Positions 1 to 8,366 are shown, numbered from the stretch's first letter. The stretch: DNA of 45,760 nucleotides from Syntrophomonadaceae bacterium (GCA_018432955.1 JAHDSE010000061.1:1-45760), one strand, 5' to 3'. The notes: a model not told the origin generated them from the letters alone. Numbers and translations: made by a program.

Positions 1-336
1 GGCCATTCCGAAATAAATCCAATTAGCATCCGAAAAAGCCAGAAAAATCCTGAGTATAACAGCACATAGCAACATAAAAACAACAGTTAATAATAATCTG
101 GTGGAAACAGAAAAGTTCTTTTCCAGTTCTTTGTTTATTATTTCTATTACTATAGTAATAGCTGCCGTTGCTATCAATATATAGGCTAAACTGGATATAT
201 CAAACCTGGAAAAAAATAAAGCAAAGGCCATAGTCTCAAATGAAATTACTACCCAGCCTATAAAAAACGAGTAAATAAATAGTAATAACGTAGGCCTTTC
301 TTCACCTTTTTCAATATTTAGAATTGAACTCAGCAT
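1..336 (-). CDS. Polytopic membrane transporter, N-terminal part (Npt/MFS-like), cut by window edge
   Basis: The frame is open from an ATG at 336 to the window edge, giving the first 112 residues of a larger protein. An AAAGGA ribosome binding site lies just upstream. After a short polar start (MLSSILNIEKGEERPT) come strongly hydrophobic segments at about residues 17-33, 50-66 and 82-102. The GEERP start followed by a helix ending in SFETMAFALF recalls the N-terminus of Npt1/Npt2-type nucleotide transporters or MFS-like proteins. That resemblance is from memory and rests on the first helices only. The rest of the gene is outside the window. That it is an integral membrane protein is firm; the transporter family is tentative. 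Confidence 0.6.
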   Translation of the reverse strand, partial: MLSSILNIEKGEERPTLLLFIYSFFIGWVVISFETMAFALFFSRFDISSLAYILIATAAITIVIEIINKELEKNFSVSTRLLLTVVFMLLCAVILRIFLAFSDANWIYFGMA

Positions 337-435
337 ATGTTTTTTCCTTTATCAAGTTATTGATACTGTTGAAATTTGCTCATAATTCTATAAAAAAGCC
401 ACATATTATTCATAGCATTAGCAGGAAACCTTAAA

Positions 436-461
436 ATCCTGCGGCTTTGCCTCAGGATAAC
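436..461 (-). repeat. Short hairpin repeat, copy 1
   Basis: On the minus strand it reads ATCCTGAGGCAAAGCCG followed by CAGGAT, with ATCCTG/CAGGAT able to pair. The 15-base core CCTGAGGCAAAGCCG plus AGGAT recurs at 11437-11493 on the opposite strand, so this is a dispersed short repeat rather than part of a gene. Confidence 0.6.
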
Positions 462-658
462 AGTACTAAAATTAACTGCCTAATGATATGAAAATGCTAA
501 TCATGCAAAAGCCTCACTGGTTTAATAAAAAATTTGGTTTAAAAACAATAATATGCAACAAACTATATTTCGCCAATTTTATACTGATTCCTGCATATAA
601 TTCATTGGAACCTGTTAATATTTTGTTCTTAAGCTAACGGCAAAAACAACATAAGAAA

Positions 659-686
659 AGCACTACCAATTAGATAAGATAGTGCT
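659..686 (-). terminator. Terminator of the 48-aa gene
   Basis: The arms AGCACTA (659-665) and TAGTGCT (680-686) pair. On the minus strand the hairpin is followed by a T-rich run. It lies 30 bases past the stop of the small gene at 716-862 and supports that gene being real. Confidence 0.55.
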
Positions 687-715
687 CTTATAACAATAGC
701 CTGCTATATCAAGTT

Positions 716-862
716 CTATTTTCCCAATTCCTCTGCCAGATCTTTGCTTTTCTCAGACAAAGTAAGTGCCAGATTTGCTGCATCTTTATTTTTGCCCAGA
801 ATCAGAGTGGAAGCCAGATCTGCCAAGAGGTTCTTTATTTCCATAAATAATTTGTTTACCAT
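716..862 (-). CDS. Tiny amphipathic protein, 48 aa, unknown function
   Basis: An ATG at 862 opens a 48-residue frame, MVNKLFMEIKNLL to AEELGK. The sequence is rich in Leu, Ala, Lys and Glu with heptad-like hydrophobic spacing, so it should be largely amphipathic helix. A GGGGGG stretch upstream can serve as ribosome binding site. A perfect TATAAT preceded 18 bases earlier by TTCAAT is a possible promoter, and a hairpin plus T-run follows the stop. The combination of promoter, start and terminator suggests a real monocistronic gene. I recognise no family, and expression is inferred. Confidence 0.5.
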   Translation of the reverse strand: MVNKLFMEIKNLLADLASTLILGKNKDAANLALTLSEKSKDLAEELGK

Positions 863-979
863 AAAGCATACCCCCCAATTCCCCAAAATGTCTATTATAA
901 GTATTTTGAGCTATTGTATTGAATTATTATACTATATCTTATTATACAAATATTTTCCCTTAATTAGTAGAAATATTTC

Positions 980-1738
980 TCATAAATATAAAGCTATCGG
1001 GCAGTGGTCTGAGCCCTGGACATTATCAAGTATCTCACAATCCAGAATATCCCCCAGCATTTCCTGTGATACATAAAAATAATCTATTCTCCAGCCCGCA
1101 TTTCTTTCCCGTGCTCGAGTACGATAACTCCACCATGAATACTGAATCTTATCGGGATAAAAGTGACGAAAAACATCAATATAGCCATAAGAAAGAAATT
1201 TATCCAGCATTTCTCTTTCTACAGGAAGAAAGCCAGAGGTTTTTTCGTTGGCTTTCGGATTTTTCAAGTCTATTTCATTATGAGCAGTATTGAAATCACC
1301 ACATATAATGAGTTTAGGCTGTGTTTTCCGCAATGTCTCACAAAATCTGATTACTTCTCTATAAAACTCAAGCTTATATTTTATTCTTTCCTCTCCCATC
1401 TGTCCATTGGGAAAATAGATATTCAAGAGACTAAAGTTCTCATGCTTGGTAATTATAACCCTGCCTTCAGTATCAAATTCCTCGAGGCCCAGGCCTTTCT
1501 CGCATGACAGAGCTTGCCCTTTTACAAAGGTGGCTACTCCACTATAACCTTTGCGCCGGGCAGGATTCCAGTAACTGCTGTAACCTTCAATACTCTTAAT
1601 GGAATCGTCCAATTGCTCCACACTGGCCTTGATTTCTTGTAAGCAAACAATATCCGCTGCCTCCTCTTTAAACCACTCTGGAAACCCTTTTTTATGTACT
1701 GCCCGGATACCATTTACATTCCAGGAAAATATTTTCAT
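980..1738 (-). CDS. xth: Exodeoxyribonuclease III (AP endonuclease)
   Basis: A 252-residue exonuclease III / AP endonuclease of the EEP (endonuclease-exonuclease-phosphatase) superfamily, which removes abasic sites and 3'-blocked ends in base-excision repair. Family motifs are visible: NVNGIR with the conserved Asn near residue 7, CLQEIK with the metal-binding Glu at 35, GDFN in the middle, the YSWWSYR signature, and SDHCPI with the catalytic Asp-His pair at about 244-245. Length matches the family. The ATG at 1738 is preferred because AAAGGAG lies 11 bases upstream; an in-frame TTG three codons earlier is too close to that site. It is separated from the upstream mrp gene by a repeat-filled spacer with terminator-like hairpins, so it is probably transcribed on its own. 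Confidence 0.95.
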   Translation of the reverse strand: MKIFSWNVNGIRAVHKKGFPEWFKEEAADIVCLQEIKASVEQLDDSIKSIEGYSSYWNPARRKGYSGVATFVKGQALSCEKGLGLEEFDTEGRVIITKHENFSLLNIYFPNGQMGEERIKYKLEFYREVIRFCETLRKTQPKLIICGDFNTAHNEIDLKNPKANEKTSGFLPVEREMLDKFLSYGYIDVFRHFYPDKIQYSWWSYRTRARERNAGWRIDYFYVSQEMLGDILDCEILDNVQGSDHCPIALYL

Positions 1739-1803
1739 TACAAACAACTCTCCTTTAATCTATTCCTCCACATAGAATAAAATTAAACCCTTAAATAAAA
1801 ATA

Positions 1804-1828
1804 GAGGTTGAAAGCAGCGCTCAACCTC
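1804..1828 (-). terminator. Terminator-like hairpin upstream of xth
   Basis: GAGGTTGA and TCAACCTC pair in an 8-bp stem. On the minus strand it is followed by TATTTTTATTT. It could stop read-through from mrp into xth. Confidence 0.5.
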
Positions 1829-1829
1829 C

Positions 1830-2009
1830 CAGACCGTCAAAAAGGCGAATCACAGCTCCTTGCCCTCCATGGCACTGCACTAGTCATCCATGGATGTTGC
1901 TTTGCATCATTACTCAAACACCGCTCAATCAACGTACCATGCGTGTACGTCTCAATCGCGGCGTTTAAGTAATTCCTTGACTTTCACCTTTTTTGCTCGC
2001 TCTGACGGC
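1830..2009 (+). repeat. MITE-like interspersed repeat, copy 1 (degenerate)
   Basis: It begins CAGACCGTCAAAAAGGCGAA and shares long blocks with 29897-30032 read on the other strand: ACAGCTCCTTGCC, TGCACTAGTC, CAATCAACGTACC, CTCAATCGC and AATTCCTTGAC. Relative to copy 2 it has about 40 extra bases after CTAGTC, and its right terminal repeat is scrambled (TTCACCTTTTTTG, then GCTCTGACGG). It has no coding capacity, so it looks like a non-autonomous element. Confidence 0.7.
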
Positions 2010-2022
2010 TTTTTAAAACAAG

Positions 2023-2051
2023 CAGAGATTAAAGCCAGGCTCTCAACCTCT
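2023..2051 (-). terminator. Possible terminator after mrp
   Basis: On the minus strand AGAGGTTGA pairs with TTAATCTCT, allowing G-U pairs, and a moderately T-rich stretch follows. It starts about 12 bases past the mrp stop codon. Its sequence resembles the hairpin at 1804-1828. Confidence 0.4.
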
Positions 2052-2063
2052 GCATATAAGCTT

Positions 2064-2903
2064 TTAAGGCAATTTTTCTACTATTATAGCCACAATCTTT
2101 TGCATATCTTCTGACTCGTAATCTTCTACATTACCCTGGTCAAGCAGTTCATTGAAAGGGGCATCCCATGGTAAAGCCCCCAGAAAATCAATTCCTGTTT
2201 CGCCAGCTACTTTTTCACCCTGGCTCTTGCCAAAAATCTCCAGCTTTTCATTGCAGTGCGGACAAACTGCATAACTCATGTTTTCAACCAGCCCTAAAAT
2301 GGGAATATCCATTTTTTGAGCCATTTTAATAGTCTTTTTTACCACCATAAATGCCAGATCCTGTGGAGAAGATACAATCACTATACCTTTAACCGGAAGT
2401 GATTGCATAACCGTAAGCGGCACGTCCCCGGTTCCCGGAGGCAAATCAACTATCATGTAATCGAGTTCCCGCCAATCCACTTCTCCCCAGAATTGATTAA
2501 CAGCTCCGGCCAGCAAAGGTCCTCTCCATATTACTGGATCATCTTCATTGGGCAGAAAGAAGTTTATTGACATAATCTTTATTCCCAGTTTACTTTCGGG
2601 AGGCAGCATTCCGTATTCACTGGCCATTACTTTGGGTTTATTTATTCCAAAAGCCTTGGGTTGACTGGGACCCGTAATGTCGGCATCCAGAACCCCGACA
2701 GCCTTTCCCTGTTTAACCAGGCTGCTGGCCAAGAGAGCAGTTACAGATGACTTTCCCACTCCTCCTTTTCCGCTCATTACCACGATAACATTGCGAACAT
2801 TATTAAATGCTCCCAAAAGACTCTTATCCTGTTCAACTCCGCACTGGCTGGGGTCCTGATTACAGCCTTCGCTGGAAGGACAGGTTTTACATTGCTCAGA
2901 CAT
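2064..2903 (-). CDS. mrp: Mrp/ApbC/NBP35-family Fe-S cluster carrier ATPase
   Basis: A 279-residue P-loop ATPase of the Mrp/ApbC/NBP35 family, which binds and transfers Fe-S clusters in the cytoplasm. An N-terminal cysteine cluster (C5, C8, C14, C21) precedes the deviant Walker A GKGGVGKSS at about 45-53. Further family marks are DADITGPS, the DLPPGTGD motif, and a CPHC pair at about residue 215 that would bridge a cluster between two subunits. The ATG at 2903 follows a SD-like AAGGAG. It lies downstream of the YaiI-like gene on the same strand. Such carriers suit this organism, whose window encodes many Fe-S proteins. Confidence 0.93.
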   Translation of the reverse strand: MSEQCKTCPSSEGCNQDPSQCGVEQDKSLLGAFNNVRNVIVVMSGKGGVGKSSVTALLASSLVKQGKAVGVLDADITGPSQPKAFGINKPKVMASEYGMLPPESKLGIKIMSINFFLPNEDDPVIWRGPLLAGAVNQFWGEVDWRELDYMIVDLPPGTGDVPLTVMQSLPVKGIVIVSSPQDLAFMVVKKTIKMAQKMDIPILGLVENMSYAVCPHCNEKLEIFGKSQGEKVAGETGIDFLGALPWDAPFNELLDQGNVEDYESEDMQKIVAIIVEKLP

Positions 2904-2983
2904 GGTTTTGCTCCTTTCGTTAATTACTAACTTATTTTATACACCTTCCATCAGCTTATTAGCAAGTAGAATCGTGCATATGT

Positions 2984-3421
2984 TCAAATTAATTTCTCGA
3001 TAAGCTCCGTGAAATTCCTAGTAAACCGCTGATCATCTTTTGCACTGCGTTTTCTGGGATTAATTGTCTTTAGCCCAACTTTCCTGGCTTTGTAATTCAA
3101 ATACCTTTGCATTAATAATCCATCAATATTTTCCATGGTATAGATTTTACCTGAGGGATTAATTGCCGCTGCCCCTTTCCCCAAAACCATGGATGCCAGA
3201 CCATAATCCTGAGTAACCACAATATCCCCGGCTTTACTCCTGTTGGCCACAGCAATATCAACAGCCTCAGCTCCGCCATCCACCATAATAATATCTGAGT
3301 AAGAGCTTCTGATATTATGACTGGGATTTGATATCATTATCACCTGTAAACTATAGTTCCCGGCTATATCTTCAATTATGTCCTTAACAGGACAGGCATC
3401 TGCATCCACCAATATTTTCAC
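2984..3421 (-). CDS. YaiI/YqxD-family protein (DUF188, UPF0178)
   Basis: A 145-residue protein matching the YaiI/YqxD family. The MKILVDADACPVK start, a VTQDYGLA motif in the middle and NPRKRSAKDDQRF near the C-terminus are characteristic. The conserved acidic residues recall PIN-like nucleases, but I know of no established activity. The gene is divergent from the ECF sigma operon and about 80 bases ahead of mrp on the same strand. Full length for the family. Family assignment is firm; function unknown. Confidence 0.88.
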   Translation of the reverse strand: MKILVDADACPVKDIIEDIAGNYSLQVIMISNPSHNIRSSYSDIIMVDGGAEAVDIAVANRSKAGDIVVTQDYGLASMVLGKGAAAINPSGKIYTMENIDGLLMQRYLNYKARKVGLKTINPRKRSAKDDQRFTRNFTELIEKLI

Positions 3422-3525
3422 AGCAATATACTCCAGAACTCCTTATTCTATTGCAAGTATACTAAATTATTTTTGTTTAGGAAATCAGCAGAATAAATTG
3501 TGTATTCAATTTTTGTTTTTTCTGG

Positions 3526-3552
3526 TGTAAGCTGTTTTTATGGATTGACGTA
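3526..3552 (+). promoter_or_regulatory. Candidate ECF-type promoter of the sigma/anti-sigma operon
   Basis: TGTAAGC (3526-3532) and CGTA (3549-3552) are separated by 16 bases, a layout like extracytoplasmic-function promoters of the SigW type. It lies directly upstream of the sigma gene, consistent with autoregulation. A start near 3558-3560 would fall upstream of the TTG at 3586 but leave the ATG at 3559 with no leader. The call rests on pattern only. Confidence 0.4.
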
Positions 3553-3585
3553 TTATTAATGAACGTAATTGAGGAGCTGGTAAAA

Positions 3586-4182
3586 TTGATTGGCGATGAA
3601 ATACTTGCGGCTCAGACTCTGGAGGGAGATCTATCAGCTTTTGAAGAACTGGTAAACCGTCACAAAAATTCTGTTTTCGCTATTGTATACAAAATGATAG
3701 GCCAATATCAAGAAGCAGAAGATGTCTGCCAGGAAGTTTTTATCACGGTCTATGAAAAGCTCTACCAGTTTGACAGAAATAAAAAATTTGGACCATGGCT
3801 CCATAGAATAGCTGTAAACGCTAGTATAAGCGCTCTACGCAAGAAAAAGAAGGTGATAAGTTTAAATTTTGATGAGGCCTATACCAGGCCTTATGAACCA
3901 TATCCTCAATTATATATGACCGATCCTCAATCAATGTTCGAAAAAAAAGAATTAAAAGCAGAGATTAATGCGGCCATAATGGAGTTGCCGGAAAACTATC
4001 GGGCTGTCATTATACTGCGTTATCAAATGGATTATAAAAACCAGGAAGTCGCCAGCATTCTTGGTGTCAGCAAAGAGAATGTTGAAGTAAGAGTACATCG
4101 TGCTCGTAATGCCCTGAGAAAAATTGTCTTAAAAAAATGGGAAGAAAGGGGGCTAAAAAATGAATTGCCAGCAAATAGATAA
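3586..4182 (+). CDS. ECF-family RNA polymerase sigma factor
   Basis: A group 4 sigma-70 factor of about 198 residues. Region 2 contains the typical AEDVCQEVFITVYEKL helix, and region 4 a helix-turn-helix with VASILGVSKENVEVRVHRAR. TTG at 3586 is chosen because GAGGAG lies 9 bases upstream and the resulting N-terminus (IGDEILAAQTLEGDLSAFEE) matches the usual ECF start; an ATG at 3559 has no visible ribosome binding site. The gene overlaps the anti-sigma gene by 23 bases, so the two are translationally linked. It should respond to an envelope signal relayed by that anti-sigma. Which regulon it serves cannot be read here. Confidence 0.92.
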   Translation: MIGDEILAAQTLEGDLSAFEELVNRHKNSVFAIVYKMIGQYQEAEDVCQEVFITVYEKLYQFDRNKKFGPWLHRIAVNASISALRKKKKVISLNFDEAYTRPYEPYPQLYMTDPQSMFEKKELKAEINAAIMELPENYRAVIILRYQMDYKNQEVASILGVSKENVEVRVHRARNALRKIVLKKWEERGLKNELPANR

Positions 4183-5332
4183 ATATATTTTCGGTTTTTG
4201 CGAACATATTTTGCCCCCTGAATTGGAAAGCAGAATTCAAGAGCACCTTGAAAAATGTCCAATATGCCGTAATAAGGTTGAATTCACCCTTCTCGAAAAC
4301 GAAGTCTTGCAAGATAATACAGATTTGCCTGTTTTGGATGCAAGTTTTACTTCTAATTTGCTGAATCATATCAAGTCCGAGTCAAACACACAACATATTT
4401 CACAAAAAGGTGGGCTTATAAAAAGATTCAGGATACCACAGGCTTTTTATATCCCGGCAATGGCTATAGTGATACTGCTATGTGCCCTATTAATACCTGC
4501 TCTTAGTGATCTACAATCCGATATTAAAATTGCCGATAAAACCAATAACTCGGATACCGGCAAGCCTGGCACTCATTATGACAGTATTCTTGTGGACACT
4601 GAGTCCTCAACAAGAGAAATGCAAAAAGATGCCCTCTTGGATGCCGGCGATAGTCCGCAACAAGGTCAGACTACTTTTGTTGCGGGAACTGAAGAAAACA
4701 ATACAACAACACCAACAGACAAAGAAGCCTCTTCAACAACAGCAAATAAGGTCTTAAAAAGCCCTGTCAATGAAGAAAGCATTGACCATAGGGAAATAAA
4801 TAAACCACCCGAACCCATGTCTGCAAACACTTCAACATACGTATATCCTGTTGAGCTCCCGGCTGATTTTCAGCTCCTGCAAATCATCAGTGGAATTGAT
4901 AATGAACTGAATTATGTTTTTCTGGATACCAGTTCAGAAGAAAAACTGTTAATCAATATTAGCCCATTGCAAACAGAAGCTCTCAGTGTTGCCAGTACAG
5001 ATAAAACTCTGGAAAAAGATGCTTTCAACTACCAGTCAATGGGCGAAGCAGAAGACTCGGCCAATAATCCTGTTTTCACAAGAGACCCTTCCCCTGAAGC
5101 ACAAAGCAGTTCACTTGAGGGACGTGGCCCTGCATTATCTTCGACAGGAAATTACGGCAACACAGAGGACCAAGTCTCCGCCCTGGAGATTTCCGCTAAT
5201 AATTCTATAAACTGGGACATTAATCTGGGGAAACAGTATTACAGAATATCTTTAAGTGCTGACTGTTCCCCGGAAAAACTGGCACAAATAGCCAAAATCA
5301 TAGAATTCAAGGAGGAAAACATACATGAATAA
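4160..5332 (+). CDS. Membrane-bound zinc-finger anti-sigma factor
   Basis: A 390-residue single-pass membrane protein. The N-terminal cytoplasmic part has the zinc-binding anti-sigma pattern C3...H29-x3-C33-x2-C36. A transmembrane helix spans roughly residues 95-116. It is followed by a long Ser/Thr/Glu-rich linker, presumably outside the cell, and a C-terminal domain at about 220-390 resembling DUF4367-type sensory domains (weak). The ATG overlaps the end of the sigma gene and has AAGGGGG upstream. Expected role: hold the sigma factor at the membrane until an envelope stress releases it. The anti-sigma role follows from the motif and the gene pair; the signal is unknown. Confidence 0.85.
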   Translation: MNCQQIDKYIFGFCEHILPPELESRIQEHLEKCPICRNKVEFTLLENEVLQDNTDLPVLDASFTSNLLNHIKSESNTQHISQKGGLIKRFRIPQAFYIPAMAIVILLCALLIPALSDLQSDIKIADKTNNSDTGKPGTHYDSILVDTESSTREMQKDALLDAGDSPQQGQTTFVAGTEENNTTTPTDKEASSTTANKVLKSPVNEESIDHREINKPPEPMSANTSTYVYPVELPADFQLLQIISGIDNELNYVFLDTSSEEKLLINISPLQTEALSVASTDKTLEKDAFNYQSMGEAEDSANNPVFTRDPSPEAQSSSLEGRGPALSSTGNYGNTEDQVSALEISANNSINWDINLGKQYYRISLSADCSPEKLAQIAKIIEFKEENIHE

Positions 5333-6086
5333 AGCAAAAAAGCTTTCATCCAAAATACTCTTATTAACGATAATGCTGGGGGTGTTCAGTCTCTCTGGTT
5401 TTTTCTTCAACGCGACTCCAATCCAAGCAACTGCTACACCATCTGATATCCCTACTCCCACACTTCTGGTAGCTGCCAGCAGCACAGTTACAGCAAGTCC
5501 TGACCAGGCCAGGGTTTCGATGGCAGTAGTATCTTATGACAGTAATTTAAGCCAGGCTCAGGAAAGTAATAACAGCAACACCCAGAAACTGATTGCAGCT
5601 ATAAAGAACACCGGGATTTCTGATGATAATATTAAGACCATCAACTATAGTGTTTACCCTCAGTATAACTATAGAGATACAGACAGTACTCCAGAAATTA
5701 TTGGCTACCAGGTACGAAATGAAATACTGCTTGTAGTCAATAAGATTGCCGAACTGGGATACATCCTGGATACTGCAGTCAAAGCAGGTGCCAACAATAT
5801 CAATTATATTAACTTCGAAAAAGCCAATACTGAGGCAGAACAGAATAGAGCCCTGGCCCAGGCAGTCCAGCGGGCTCATTCCAAAGCAGTAGCCATAGCC
5901 GCTGCCGCCGGGATGAGTTTGGGTAATATTGTCAGTATCAATGAAGGGGGAGTCACTACCTACATGCCCAGGAATCAGGTAAGTTTTGCGGAAAAAGACC
6001 TTCAAGGCTTAGGCAGCAGCGTCCCTATAAACCCCGGAGATTTAGAGATTACTGCCAGCATTTCCATTATGTATGAGCTGAAATAG
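5325..6086 (+). CDS. Secreted SIMPL-domain (DUF541) protein
   Basis: A 253-residue exported protein. Residues 1-35 form a signal peptide: a Lys-rich start, the hydrophobic core ILLLTIMLGVFSLSGFFF, and a possible cleavage after QATA. The rest is a SIMPL/DUF541 domain, recognisable from the VTASPDQARVSM start, YSVYPQYNY, GYQVRNEI, and a C-terminal NPGDLEITASISIMYEL. The start codon overlaps the anti-sigma stop by 8 bases and has GGAGG upstream, so it is the third gene of the operon. SIMPL proteins occur in envelope and stress contexts, but their molecular role is poorly defined. It may take part in the signal sensed by the anti-sigma factor; that is inference. Confidence 0.88.
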   Translation: MNKAKKLSSKILLLTIMLGVFSLSGFFFNATPIQATATPSDIPTPTLLVAASSTVTASPDQARVSMAVVSYDSNLSQAQESNNSNTQKLIAAIKNTGISDDNIKTINYSVYPQYNYRDTDSTPEIIGYQVRNEILLVVNKIAELGYILDTAVKAGANNINYINFEKANTEAEQNRALAQAVQRAHSKAVAIAAAAGMSLGNIVSINEGGVTTYMPRNQVSFAEKDLQGLGSSVPINPGDLEITASISIMYELK

Positions 6087-6112
6087 CTGATAAGTTCAGA
6101 AGGTTAATTAAT

Positions 6113-6148
6113 AATACCCCGGAATTATCGCTGTAATTCCGGGGTATT
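6113..6148. terminator. Bidirectional terminator between the SIMPL gene and fusA
   Basis: A perfect 15-bp stem, AATACCCCGGAATTA (6113-6127) with its complement (6134-6148), around a 6-base loop. It lies between two convergent genes and can act in both directions. Confidence 0.85.
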
Positions 6149-6173
6149 TATACAAAGAAAACTTTTCTCTTTA

Positions 6174-8195
6174 TCAAGAAGCAAAATGGCTCTCCTCGTA
6201 ATGGGAAAATTCCATGGTAAATCCAGCTCTTCCCTGAGTAAGTGAGCGCAATACTGTGGAATAACCAAACAATTCGGCCAGAGGCACAAATCCTTTTATC
6301 ACCTGAGCACTGTTGGACATCTCCATAGAGTCCAATCTTCCACGGCGATTGCTTATATTATTGATTATACTGCCGGTATATTCTTCTGGAGAATTAATTT
6401 CCAGGCTCATTACCGGCTCCAGTAATTTGGGTTCAGCCTTTTTCATGCATTCTTTGGCAGCCAGCATGGCAGCAGTCTTAAAAGCCATCTCAGAAGAATC
6501 CACTTCGTGGAAAGAACCATCCAGCAGGGTAGCTTTTACATTAACTACCGGATAACCCTTCAATACACCTTCTTGCAATGCCTGTTTGACACCTGCCTCA
6601 ACGGCAGGAATATACTCACGGGGAATAGCCCCGCCAACAATTTTACTTACAAATTCAAAGCCATCACCAGGTTCCAGGCTTAAAACAATATGCGCAAACT
6701 GTCCTTTTCCTCCTGTTTGTTTTACATAACGGGTAATATGTTCTGCCTTTCGGGTAATGGTTTCCTTGTATGCTACTTCAGGCTGGCCAATATTAAAATC
6801 AATATTGAACTCTTTAGCCAAACGTTCGGCAACAATCTCCAAATGTAATTCTCCCATACCCGAAATAAGAGTCTGCCCGGTTTCCTTGTTATAAACCGTC
6901 TTAAATGTCGGATCTTCAAAAGAAATTTTTGCCAGGGCTTCGGAGATCCTGTTTTGATCAGCCTGGGTTTTTGGCTCGATAGCAATTTGAATTACCGGTT
7001 CCGGGAAATCAATAGATTCCAGTAAAACCGGACTGGTCTCACTGCACAGAGTATCGCCTGTCCTGACATCTTTCAGGCCTATCAAAGCCACAATATCACC
7101 GGCAGCAACATTTTCAATTTCTTCCCGATGGTTGGCATGCATCCTGACCAGTCTGCCGACCCGTTCCTTTTTCTGAGTATTGCCGTTATAAACATAGCTG
7201 CCGGCTTTTAGGCTCCCGGAGTATATCCTGGCAAATACCAGTTTGCCGACATGGCGGTCACTGACAATCTTAAATACCAGTGCCGAGAAACTTTCCCCGA
7301 TATCAGGCGAAATTTCTATTGCTTCGTCAGTATCAAGTGACCTGGCCTCAGCTCTGTCAACATCCAGAGGTGAAGGCAAAAATTCCACAATTGAATCCAG
7401 CAAACTCTGGACTCCGATATTGCGGTAGGAACTTCCACAGATTACTGGAACCATACTGCCGTTTACAGTATTCTCCCTTATACTTCTTAAGAGCATTTCT
7501 TCCGGCAGCGGCTTCTCATCAAAATAGAGCTCCAATAGCCTTTCATTGCTTTCGGCAAGGCTCTCCACCATTAATAAGCGCCATTTATCAGCTTCTTCTG
7601 TATATTCTTCAGGTATTGCAACTTCTTTTACTTCATTTCCCAGGGTTCCAGAGAAAGTAAAGTATTTCATTTTTATCAAATCAATTATTCCTGAAAAAAC
7701 CTCGTCTTGATAAACAGGCAAAGTCAAAACCAACGGAACAGCCGCCAGGCGGTTTTTCATCTGGTCTACCACCTTGAACAAATCTGCCCCCACTGCATCC
7801 ATCTTGTTTACATAGGCAATCCGGGGAACCCGATATTTATCCGCCTGTCTCCATACGGTTTCAGACTGGGGTTCAACCCCTCCCCGAGCACAGAATATCA
7901 CTACCACACCATCCAGTATTCTGAGGCTCCGTTCAACTTCAGCAGTAAAGTCCACATGTCCCGGGGTATCAATGATATTAATTGTCCTGTCCTTCCACAG
8001 ACACCTGGTAGCCGCTGATGTGACTGTAATACCTCTTTCCTTCTCATATGGCAGGTAATCCATTACGCTTTCACCATCATGGGTCTCGCCTATTTTATAT
8101 GTTAAGCCGGTATAGTAGAGAATACGTTCCGTAGTAGTTGTTTTTCCGGCATCGATATGAGCAATAATGCCTATGTTTCTGATGTTTTCCAACAT
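6174..8195 (-). CDS. fusA: Elongation factor G (stand-alone EF-G paralogue type)
   Basis: A 673-residue translational GTPase. G1 is [10 protein letters not shown], the switch region has [12 protein letters not shown]3 is DTPGHVDF, and G4 is NKMD. Domains II-V follow, ending in the usual FSHYEE. It drives ribosomal translocation or a related step. The ATG at 8195 is chosen because AAAGGAG lies 10 bases upstream and the protein then begins [17 protein letters not shown]; the frame extends further upstream but without family similarity. It stands apart from any str operon genes (rpsL, rpsG, tuf), so it may be a second, specialised EF-G; that cannot be proven here. Its leader holds a strong sigma-A promoter and an attenuator-like hairpin. 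Confidence 0.93.
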   Translation of the reverse strand: MLENIRNIGIIAHIDAGKTTTTERILYYTGLTYKIGETHDGESVMDYLPYEKERGITVTSAATRCLWKDRTINIIDTPGHVDFTAEVERSLRILDGVVVIFCARGGVEPQSETVWRQADKYRVPRIAYVNKMDAVGADLFKVVDQMKNRLAAVPLVLTLPVYQDEVFSGIIDLIKMKYFTFSGTLGNEVKEVAIPEEYTEEADKWRLLMVESLAESNERLLELYFDEKPLPEEMLLRSIRENTVNGSMVPVICGSSYRNIGVQSLLDSIVEFLPSPLDVDRAEARSLDTDEAIEISPDIGESFSALVFKIVSDRHVGKLVFARIYSGSLKAGSYVYNGNTQKKERVGRLVRMHANHREEIENVAAGDIVALIGLKDVRTGDTLCSETSPVLLESIDFPEPVIQIAIEPKTQADQNRISEALAKISFEDPTFKTVYNKETGQTLISGMGELHLEIVAERLAKEFNIDFNIGQPEVAYKETITRKAEHITRYVKQTGGKGQFAHIVLSLEPGDGFEFVSKIVGGAIPREYIPAVEAGVKQALQEGVLKGYPVVNVKATLLDGSFHEVDSSEMAFKTAAMLAAKECMKKAEPKLLEPVMSLEINSPEEYTGSIINNISNRRGRLDSMEMSNSAQVIKGFVPLAELFGYSTVLRSLTQGRAGFTMEFSHYEESHFAS

Positions 8196-8229
8196 AACCT
8201 TTCCACTCCTTTTTTTGACCATAAAATTA

Positions 8230-8291
8230 GCGGCACAATATAATGCCGCAAAAAAGGTGTTCCAATTAAAAACTAATATTAAAATAACACC
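8230..8291 (-). promoter_or_regulatory. Attenuator-like hairpins in the fusA leader
   Basis: On the minus strand GGTGTT (8286-8291) pairs with AACACC (8256-8261) and is directly followed by six T residues, like an intrinsic terminator inside the leader. A second hairpin, GCGGCA/TGCCGC (8230-8249), follows before the ribosome binding site. This could allow conditional read-through into the EF-G gene. No leader peptide is obvious. Confidence 0.45.
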
Positions 8292-8300
8292 CAAAGGTGA

Positions 8301-8329
8301 ATTATAATCTCTTAATAAGCTATTGTCAA
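8301..8329 (-). promoter_or_regulatory. Sigma-A promoter of fusA
   Basis: On the minus strand TTGACA (8324-8329) and TATAAT (8301-8306) are both perfect consensus, with a 17-base spacer. Transcription would begin near 8294, leaving a leader of about 100 bases. Confidence 0.85.
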
Positions 8330-8366
8330 GAAAAAAGGTATTCCGGTCTTTTGAGGAAAGCTCCAA

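Larger units (their letters stand above)
337..715. other. Intergenic region with a short hairpin repeat
   Basis: About 380 bases without a convincing gene. It holds the upstream region of the partial transporter, a hairpin repeat at 436-461 that recurs at 11437, and the terminator of the tiny minus-strand gene at 716-862. I see nothing else in it. Confidence 0.5.
1739..2063. other. Intergenic spacer filled by a repeat element and two related hairpins
   Basis: This 325-base gap between xth and mrp contains a degenerate copy of a MITE-like element (1830-2009) bracketed by two similar sequences at 1803-1829 and 2023-2051. Each can fold into a hairpin on the minus strand. No gene is visible in it. 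Confidence 0.6.

Noticed and set aside
744-1076. Open frame of 110 codons on the plus strand
   Set aside because: It overlaps the 48-aa gene and the end of xth on the other strand, has no ribosome binding site and no family resemblance.
1890-2114. Plus-strand frame inside the repeat element
   Set aside because: It lies across the MITE-like repeat and the end of mrp, and its product is not protein-like in composition.
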